Below, one piece after another: positions 58,642 to 64,000 of a DNA stretch of 64,000 nt (position 1 is the first letter of the stretch; each line of letters starts with the position of its first letter). The DNA comes from Rhodospirillales bacterium (lineage in GTDB: Bacteria > Pseudomonadota > Alphaproteobacteria > Rhodospirillales > Shumkoniaceae): NCBI GenBank assembly GCA_018432935.1, contig JAHDSF010000018.1:239038-303037 (forward strand). The letters run 5' to 3'. A program made the position numbers and the translations under genes. The notes beneath the pieces were generated by a model. The model saw only the letters and a list, made by a program, of their open reading frames with translations. It did no database searches and was not told where the DNA came from.

Positions 58642-59091
58642 ATGCTGCTGGCGTTCGCGATCGGCATCGTCGCCGGGCTGCGCAGCATGACGGCGCCGGC
58701 GGCGGCAAGCTGGGCCGCCCACCTCGGAGCGGTCGACCTTGACGGGTCGTGGCTGGCCTTCCTCGCCCAGCCTTGGGCGCCGTGGATCCTGACGGTGCTG
58801 GCACTGGCCGAGCTGGTGGTCGACAAGCTGCCCCGAACTCCGCGCCGCACGAAACCCGGAGGGTTCGGCGCCAGGATCGTCACCGGCGCCGTTTCGGGCG
58901 CCGCGCTCGCCGCAGCCGCGACCATCGGCGGTGCGGTCGCCGGCATCCTGGGGGCCGTCCTGGGTACGCTCGGCGGCTATGCCTGCCGCGCCAGGCTGAC
59001 CGTGGCGTGGAACCGCGACCTCCCCGCCGCCCTGGTCGAGGACGCCGTCGCGATCGCCGCCGCCGCGGCCATCGTCCTGGCCCTGCCGTGA
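58642..59091 (+). CDS. DUF4126 membrane protein
   Basis: A 149-residue Ala-rich membrane protein that begins LLAFAIGIVAGLRSMTAPAA, the DUF4126 hallmark. It has four predicted membrane segments and the central VVDKLPRTPRRTKPGGFGAR loop. ATG at 58642 after AAAGGAG. Function unknown. Confidence 0.88.
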   Translation: MLLAFAIGIVAGLRSMTAPAAASWAAHLGAVDLDGSWLAFLAQPWAPWILTVLALAELVVDKLPRTPRRTKPGGFGARIVTGAVSGAALAAAATIGGAVAGILGAVLGTLGGYACRARLTVAWNRDLPAALVEDAVAIAAAAAIVLALP

Positions 59092-59119
59092 ACCGTCAAC
59101 CTGCGAAGGACATGCTCCG

Positions 59120-59821
59120 ATGATCGTCATCCGCGACCGCAGCAGCCGGGGAAGGACGCAGCTCGGCTGGCTCGACAGCCGCCATTCGTTTTCCTTCGGC
59201 GGCTACCGCGACCCCGCCCACATGGGGTTCCGCTCGCTGCGCGTGATCAACGAGGACCGGGTGATCGAAGGCGCCGGCTTCGGCGAGCACGGCCACCGCG
59301 ACATGGAGATCGTCTCCTACGTCCTCTCGGGCGCCCTCGAGCACAAGGACTCGCTCGGCAACGGCTCGCTGATCCGGCCCGGCGAGGTACAGCGGATGTC
59401 GGCCGGCACCGGCATCCGCCACAGCGAGTACAATCCCTCGGCGACCGAGCCCACCCGCTTCCTGCAGATCTGGACCCTGCCCGAGCGCGAGGGGCTGCCG
59501 CCCGGCTACGAGCAGAAGAGCTTTCCCGCTGCGGAGAAGCGCGGCCGCTTCCGCCTGGTCGGCGACCGCCGCGGCAGCGACGGCGCCGTCACCATCCACC
59601 AGGACGTCCGCATGTACGTCGCCGAGATGGAGCCGGGAAGCCGCCTCGCCCACCCGATCGCCGACGGCCGTTACGCCTGGGTCCAGCTCGTCCGCGGCAT
59701 CGCCGCCCTGAACGGGGACGAGCTGCGCGAGGGCGACGGTGCCGCGGTCAGCGGCGAGCCCGGGATCGAGCTGCGGACCGCCGCCCACGGCGCCGAGATC
59801 ATGCTGTTCGACCTCGCCTAG
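59120..59821 (+). CDS. Pirin family protein (YhhW-like)
   Basis: A 233-residue bicupin of the pirin family. The metal site is in GFGEHGHRDMEIVSYVL (two His), GTGIRHSEYNPS (His) and a following Glu. The N-terminus LGWLDSRHSFSFGGY and RVINEDRVIEGAGF are diagnostic. YhhW/pirin members show quercetin 2,3-dioxygenase activity or act as redox sensors. It starts 28 bases after the DUF4126 gene, probably the same transcript. Confidence 0.93.
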   Translation: MIVIRDRSSRGRTQLGWLDSRHSFSFGGYRDPAHMGFRSLRVINEDRVIEGAGFGEHGHRDMEIVSYVLSGALEHKDSLGNGSLIRPGEVQRMSAGTGIRHSEYNPSATEPTRFLQIWTLPEREGLPPGYEQKSFPAAEKRGRFRLVGDRRGSDGAVTIHQDVRMYVAEMEPGSRLAHPIADGRYAWVQLVRGIAALNGDELREGDGAAVSGEPGIELRTAAHGAEIMLFDLA

Positions 59822-59869
59822 CCCCCGGAATCGAGGACGCGCATGACGTTGACCGCCCGGCCCTCGTGC

Positions 59870-59912
59870 TTCGACGGGCTCAGCATGAAGGCCTCATCCT
59901 GAGCCTGTCGAA
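59870..59912. repeat. Dispersed intergenic palindromic repeat, related copy
   Basis: TTCGACGGGCTCAGCATGA and TCATCCTGAGCCTGTCGAA form an imperfect inverted repeat between convergent genes. It shares the TTCGAC-GCTCA core with the elements at 30995 and 61877. Confidence 0.8.
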
Positions 59913-59938
59913 GGATGCGGCCCGCTAACGCCGCCCGA

Positions 59939-60811
59939 CTACTTGACGGCCGAGAGCGTCATCGTGGTGGTGTAGGAGCTCCCTTCGGCGATCGCCACCG
60001 CCCGCTCGGTCGCGTCCGCCGGCTCCACGCACAGGTATCCGCGATGGTTCCCCGCCCCCAGGTCGGGGACGTTGCGGTCGTTGTCGCCGGCGTTCCAGAC
60101 CATGCGACAGCGGCAGTCGGACTCGATGCGGTACGTTCCGGCCGGGCTGGCGATCTGCTGCACCGCCGGGGTATCGAAGAACAGCTTGGTGGTGGTGCCG
60201 GCGACGCCGAGCGGCCCGTCCTGCCGTTTGCGGGCGTTCTTGTCCTCGCGGTCCTCGTAGGTGCAGCCTTCGAGCCCGGTAACCGCTGCCTTCGTCACGT
60301 CACCGACATTAAAGTAGGTGTGGAAGGCGAACTCGAATCGGGCCTCGCCGCCGCCGGCGTTGCGCGCCGAAAGCGTCAGCGTCAGCGCCTTGCCGACCAC
60401 GATCTCGAGCGAGAACGCGAAGGCGTGCGGCCACATGGCCCGGGTCGCCGCCGAATCGGCCAGGCTCAGCACCAGCCGGGTGGCGCCGTCGCCCAGGGTC
60501 TGCAGGTCCTCGACCGCCCACGGCAGCAGCCGCGCGAAGCCGTGCAGCGGGTGCCCGTCCGGATGCGGCCCGAACCAGGGCAGGCAGAGCGGAATCCCGG
60601 CGCGGATCGGCTGCCCCTTCTTCATCACCGCCTTCGGCGACTGCCACAGCATGTCCTTGCCGCCGGCGGGGGTGAAGGAAAGGACGTGCGCCCCCTGCAG
60701 GGCGACCACCGTCCGCGACAGTGGATTGTCGAGGACGATGACGGGAAGCGAGCCGTCGAAATGGGGAAACAGCTCGCTGGACTGGCAGAGCCTTGCGGCG
60801 TTCGTGTTCAT
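59939..60811 (-). CDS. D-hexose-6-phosphate mutarotase (YeaD type)
   Basis: A 290-residue aldose-1-epimerase-superfamily protein of the YeaD branch. It has IRAGIPLCLPWFGPHPDG, HPLHGFARLLPW with the catalytic His, FAFHTYFNVGDV with the second His and VEPADATERA with the acid Glu. It interconverts alpha and beta anomers of hexose 6-phosphates. The start is ATG at 60811 (MNTNAARLCQ); an ATG 9 bases upstream is equally possible. Confidence 0.9.
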   Translation of the reverse strand: MNTNAARLCQSSELFPHFDGSLPVIVLDNPLSRTVVALQGAHVLSFTPAGGKDMLWQSPKAVMKKGQPIRAGIPLCLPWFGPHPDGHPLHGFARLLPWAVEDLQTLGDGATRLVLSLADSAATRAMWPHAFAFSLEIVVGKALTLTLSARNAGGGEARFEFAFHTYFNVGDVTKAAVTGLEGCTYEDREDKNARKRQDGPLGVAGTTTKLFFDTPAVQQIASPAGTYRIESDCRCRMVWNAGDNDRNVPDLGAGNHRGYLCVEPADATERAVAIAEGSSYTTTMTLSAVK

Positions 60812-60988
60812 GCGGTTCATCCGATTGGGTTGCTGCGACAAGGAGGACGCAAGCCCCTCGCCCGCTCTTGCGTCCGCACGCGCATCGAAGCCCTTGCGCC
60901 GCCCGCCGTCAAGCCCAGGCAAACCGGTTGAGCGCCCCGGCGGCCCGTGGTGTACTGCGCCGGCGCGAAACCAAGGGAGGATCCGACG

Positions 60989-61861
60989 ATGTCCGCTTCG
61001 AAGGTGTGCGTGATCGGTCTCGGCATCATGGGGCAGGCGGTGGCGCGCCGGTTCCTCGACTGCGGGCTCGCCCCCCGGGTGCGCGGGCGCCGCCCGGAAA
61101 CCGAGGATCCGCTGGTCGCCCAAGGGGCGACGCGGGTGGCGAGCCCGGCGGAGGCCGCCGCTACCTGCGACTACGTGATCCTCCTGCTGCCGACGCCCGA
61201 GGCGGTCGAGCACGTCACCTTCGGCACCGACGGCATCGCCGCGGCGGGGCGGCGCGAAACGCTGGTGATCGACATGTCGACCACCGATCCCGACCTGACC
61301 CGGCGGCTGGCGTCCCGCCTGCACGCGGAAACCGGGATGCGCTGGCTCGACGCGCCGCTGTCGGGCGGCGCCCCGGGGGCGCTTTCGGGGACCCTGACCC
61401 TGATGGTCGGCGGCAGCGAGGCCGACTTCGAGGACGCCCGCCCCCTGCTCGGCCACCTGTGCAGCAACTACACCCTGATGGGCCCGACCGGCGCCGGCCA
61501 GTCGACCAAGATGATCAACCAGATCCTCGTCGGCTGCACCTATTGGGTGCTGGCCGAGGCGATCGCGCTGGCCAAGCGCACCGGGGTCGACGCCGGCAAG
61601 CTGGCGGCGGTGTTCAAGGGCGGCCGCGCCGACTCCCGCCTGCTTCAGGAGTTCGGCCCGATGATGGCCGCCGGCTCGTGGGAGCAGACGGGCAAGATCT
61701 CCAGCATGGTCAAGGACTTCGGCCTGATCGAGCAGGTCGCCGCCAAGGCCGGCCAGCCGCTGCCGATGACGGCGGTGGCTGCCGCCCTGCAGCGCGTCCT
61801 CAACAACCGCGGCCTCGGCGAGGAGCCGAACGCCGCGGTGATGAAGCTGTACGAGGACTGA
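60989..61861 (+). CDS. Beta-hydroxyacid dehydrogenase family protein
   Basis: A 290-residue NAD(P)-dependent enzyme of the 3-hydroxyisobutyrate / tartronate semialdehyde reductase family. It has Rossmann loop IGLGIMGQAVARRF (with Arg in RGRRPETED suggesting NADP), the substrate loop DAPLSGGAPGALSGTLTLM and the catalytic Lys in GAGQSTKMINQ. The ATG at 60989 follows GGGAGG. Substrate not deducible; divergent from the mutarotase. Confidence 0.92.
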   Translation: MSASKVCVIGLGIMGQAVARRFLDCGLAPRVRGRRPETEDPLVAQGATRVASPAEAAATCDYVILLLPTPEAVEHVTFGTDGIAAAGRRETLVIDMSTTDPDLTRRLASRLHAETGMRWLDAPLSGGAPGALSGTLTLMVGGSEADFEDARPLLGHLCSNYTLMGPTGAGQSTKMINQILVGCTYWVLAEAIALAKRTGVDAGKLAAVFKGGRADSRLLQEFGPMMAAGSWEQTGKISSMVKDFGLIEQVAAKAGQPLPMTAVAAALQRVLNNRGLGEEPNAAVMKLYED

Positions 61862-61876
61862 GCGGCGCCTCGAAGC

Positions 61877-61950
61877 GACCTCATGGTGAGCCCGTCGGAC
61901 CATGAGGTCCGGGTAGACGAGCCCCATCCTTCGACAAGCTCAGGATGAGG
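61877..61950. repeat. Dispersed intergenic palindromic repeat (MVRQAHHE-type), copy 2
   Basis: GACCTCATGG and CCATGAGGTC arms are identical to those at 30995-31027, with a loop differing at two of 13 positions, and the same CATCCTTCGACAAGCTCA follows. It lies between two convergent genes. Confidence 0.85.
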
Positions 61951-61986
61951 CCCTCGGCAAAGGCGAGCCCTTGCGGCGCCTTGCCC

Positions 61987-62823
61987 CTACTCCACCGCGA
62001 TCCTCTCGCCGGTGAAGGCCGGGATGAAGCGCTCGCCGAAGCGTTCCTTGAGCCGCGACATCATCGGGAAACCGGTGCAGTGGTTGGCAGCGACGAACTC
62101 GGGTTTCCAGGCGGCCAGCCGCTCGATGGTGCGGTCCTGCTGGTCGGCGCCGACGGGGCCCAGATGGGTGCCGCCGACCCACCCCTGCAGGGTCGCAAGC
62201 CCGGTCACGGTGAAGCCGTGCAGCACCGCGTTGACGAGGCCGGAGTGGGTGCAGCCGCCGACCACCACCAGGCCCCGGCGCCCCTTCCAGTAGAGCACGG
62301 TGTCGTCGCTGAGAGGGTCGGGACGGTCGCCCGAGTCCTCGGCGAGAACGAGCCGGGCATCCCCGGTCTCGAAGTCGGTCACCCGCGGGATGGTGCCGCT
62401 GAACCACAGGCCGGGCGCGATTTCCAGCGGCTCGGCGCTGGCGGTCCAGGTGCCGGCCCGCGCGGTCACATACTCCTCGGCGAACGGCACCCCGACCGGC
62501 CGCCGCCGGCCCTTGCCGACCGAATAGTGGCGCCCGAACAGGCCGGGATGGGCGATCACCTGGACGTCGGGGCGGGCCTTCGCCAACACAGCCAGCAGGC
62601 CGCCGGTGTGGTCATGGTGGCCGTGGCTGAGGACGATGGTGTCGATCGTCTCCGGCCCCACGCCGAGGGCGACCAGGTTGCCGACCACCGCGCCGGTCTG
62701 GCCGGTGTCGTAGAGGATGCGCCGTCCCCCGGTCTCGATCAGGAACGCGACGCCGTGCTCGGCGACCAGCGGCAGCGACTGGTTGAAGGGGATGTTGTTC
62801 TCGATGGCGACGGTGATGTTCAT
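61987..62823 (-). CDS. Metallo-beta-lactamase-fold hydrolase
   Basis: A 278-residue MBL-fold protein with the dinuclear metal motif VLSHGHHDHTGG (about residues 66-77), GGCTHSGLVNAV and a late AANHCTGFP. It resembles the family annotated as dihydropterin phosphate synthase-like or Tfl/MptA-like MBL proteins, whose bacterial roles are unclear. The ATG at 62823 (MNITVAIENN) follows GGGAAGC; 27 upstream in-frame residues are not family-like. Confidence 0.87.
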   Translation of the reverse strand: MNITVAIENNIPFNQSLPLVAEHGVAFLIETGGRRILYDTGQTGAVVGNLVALGVGPETIDTIVLSHGHHDHTGGLLAVLAKARPDVQVIAHPGLFGRHYSVGKGRRRPVGVPFAEEYVTARAGTWTASAEPLEIAPGLWFSGTIPRVTDFETGDARLVLAEDSGDRPDPLSDDTVLYWKGRRGLVVVGGCTHSGLVNAVLHGFTVTGLATLQGWVGGTHLGPVGADQQDRTIERLAAWKPEFVAANHCTGFPMMSRLKERFGERFIPAFTGERIAVE

Positions 62824-63038
62824 GGCGCTTCCCCGCGGCAACATTGTAACGTTCCCTTTCCTCATACTCCTCCGCGGCCGGAAGTCCCAGGCGCTTTGCG
62901 ACATTCAGCCGCGTCATCCGCCCCTGGTGCTAAAATGCCACAGGGTGTGGCAAACATGCCCCCGCTCCCCATCCGGCGCAGTGACACCCCGCCCCGCTCC
63001 CCCCTACCCTGGGGGTGCGATTTCGAGTGGGGGGAGAG

Positions 63039-63338
63039 ATGGGCGACCCGATTCCGCGTTATCTGCTCGTCGGCCGCACGCCGGTTGCCATCGAGCGGGA
63101 TTCCAGCGGCGCCGTCGCGGTGTTCGTGTGGAACTCGATGAACCGCGTTCTGGAACGGCTGGACGCCAGCGTGCTTGCGTTCTTGGGAGGGGTCGACGGT
63201 CCGGCCGATGCCCGGTCGGACGCCCCGGACATCTGGGAGATCACCCGCGAGATCTTCGACACGACGGTGGCCCGGCTGTTCGCCGGCGCCTCGCTCTCCC
63301 CGGACCAGGCCTTCCCGGAGCCGCCGAACCGGCAGTGA
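63039..63338 (+). CDS. Hypothetical 99-residue protein
   Basis: The ATG at 63039 has an excellent ribosome-binding site (GGGGGGAGAG). The product starts MGDPIPRYLLVGRTPVAIER, has no signal or membrane segment and no recognised family. It contains an acidic EITREIFDTTVARLF helix. Coding support is codon bias and start context only. Confidence 0.6.
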   Translation: MGDPIPRYLLVGRTPVAIERDSSGAVAVFVWNSMNRVLERLDASVLAFLGGVDGPADARSDAPDIWEITREIFDTTVARLFAGASLSPDQAFPEPPNRQ

Positions 63339-63494
63339 CGGCTGCACCGCGCCGGCGGCCATGAAGCCGGAACCCGGCAGAGCCACAGCTTGAGGAGGAG
63401 CGCTTGGTGAACGGTTCTCCCCCGTGGTAGTCTGTACGGATGCCGCCTGTGTGGGTGAATCCGGGGAATTCATGGCGGCCGGGGGGATGAAGTC

Positions 63495-63824
63495 ATGTCT
63501 TCTGCTCGCGTTTCGCGCCTTGCCGCAGCCCTGTTCCTGTCGTCGCTGTGGCTGGCGCCGTCGCCGGTGATGGCTGCCGCCGCGGGCGCCGGCCAAGCCG
63601 CCGCGCCATCGGCCACCCGGTCCTATGCCTGCCCGATCAACGGTTTCGAGCGAAGCGTGACCGTCACGACCAGCGCGACCGGCTGCGACGCGATCTACCG
63701 CAAGGAGGGCGGCGTCGCGCAGACGATCTGGCACTCGGACCACCACCCCGATATCTGCCTCGGCAAGGCCGCCGCGTTCGTGGACCGCCTGAAAGGTCTC
63801 GGCATCTCCTGCACCGCACGGTAA
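63495..63824 (+). CDS. Small exported Cys-containing protein of unknown function
   Basis: A 109-residue protein with a signal peptide ending near SPVMAAAA. The mature 80 residues contain four cysteines (YACPIN, TGCDAI, DICLGK, ISCTAR), a pattern fit for two disulfides in the periplasm. No family recognised. ATG preceded by GGGGGGATGAAG. Confidence 0.65.
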   Translation: MSSARVSRLAAALFLSSLWLAPSPVMAAAAGAGQAAAPSATRSYACPINGFERSVTVTTSATGCDAIYRKEGGVAQTIWHSDHHPDICLGKAAAFVDRLKGLGISCTAR

Positions 63825-63922
63825 GGCCGGCTGAAAAGGTAGAAAAGGGGTCAGAGTCATGGAATGCCCCCCTGGAATGAGACAGAGGAATAGGGGACAG
63901 TTCTCCTGGGAGAGGGGAACTG

Positions 63923-64000
63923 ATGACGACGGAAAGGGAGAGGCGATTATTCAGCCGCGAGTTCAAGCTGGCGGTGCTGGCGCGGATGGCGGCTGGGGAG
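63923..64000 (+). CDS. Start of a transposase gene (cut by window edge)
   Basis: From the ATG at 63923 the frame reads MTTERERRLFSREFKLAVLA and continues RMAAGE, the N-terminal helix-turn-helix start of IS3/IS911-type OrfA transposases. Only 26 codons are inside the window. The upstream stretch from about 63880 (GGAATAGGGGACAGTTCTCC) probably contains the left end of the insertion sequence. Confidence 0.7.
   Translation, partial: MTTERERRLFSREFKLAVLARMAAGE

Overview
The window reads as chromosomal DNA of a free-living, high-G+C alphaproteobacterium. The evidence is a DUF1134/EipA envelope protein, the order yajC-secD-secF followed by an Mth938/NDUFAF3-like gene, gyrA overlapping or abutting coaD, TRAP and ABC solute importers with IclR and FadR-type regulators, and dispersed intergenic palindromes that would read as MVRQAHHE. 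Gene density is high, start codons are ATG, GTG and TTG, and many genes overlap by 4 bases (ATGA, GTGA or TTGA). I cannot name the genus.

Layout. 1-1.3 kb: 5' part of a SAM-domain adenylate cyclase/ATPase, cut by the window edge. 1.5-10.8 kb: a sugar-acid catabolic locus with HpcH/HpaI aldolase (reverse strand), 2-keto-3-deoxy-sugar-acid dehydrogenase, FAH-family hydrolase, a TRAP importer (P, M, Q), an IclR regulator, a KduD-like dehydrogenase, a KdgF-like cupin and an iron alcohol dehydrogenase. 10.9-13.7 kb: larC-larE-larB, which make the nickel-pincer nucleotide (NPN) cofactor. 13.7-17.5 kb: a lipoprotein, a five-PAS histidine kinase and greB. 17.6-25.2 kb: the most unusual block. A FadR-type regulator and an ABC importer (binding protein and two permeases, no ATPase) are flanked by two copies of an uncharacterised two-gene cassette, and the block ends with a LarA-like (DUF2088) protein that should use the NPN cofactor made by larCEB. 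25.3-28.0 kb: a lower-G+C islet with two PD-(D/E)XK nuclease-like proteins next to tRNA-Lys.

28-34.4 kb: two exported SnoaL-like proteins, an exported alpha/beta hydrolase, an AraC regulator, then coaD and gyrA. 34.8-38.7 kb: eipA and a run of small membrane proteins typical of stress-induced envelope modules. 38.8-47.8 kb: an EamA exporter, an aldo/keto reductase, an ankyrin-containing exported protein, a squalene/phytoene-synthase-like (NDUFAF6-like) protein, sodB, an Mth938/NDUFAF3-like protein, secF, secD and yajC. 48.2-63.8 kb: mixed accessory genes. These include an SDR without its catalytic Tyr/Lys, a secreted tachylectin-propeller protein, PaaK, a regulator remnant beside a free-standing lipoyl domain, OsmC with a GlxA-type regulator, an antiporter, a pirin, a mutarotase, a beta-hydroxyacid dehydrogenase and a metallo-beta-lactamase-fold protein. 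The window ends inside a transposase gene.

How the genes may work together (inference): the TRAP locus imports a sugar acid and converts it to pyruvate and lactate or lactaldehyde through 2-keto-3-deoxy intermediates. The ABC locus imports an unknown carbohydrate-like ligand that a nickel-pincer racemase or epimerase then processes, served by the larCEB genes 10 kb away.
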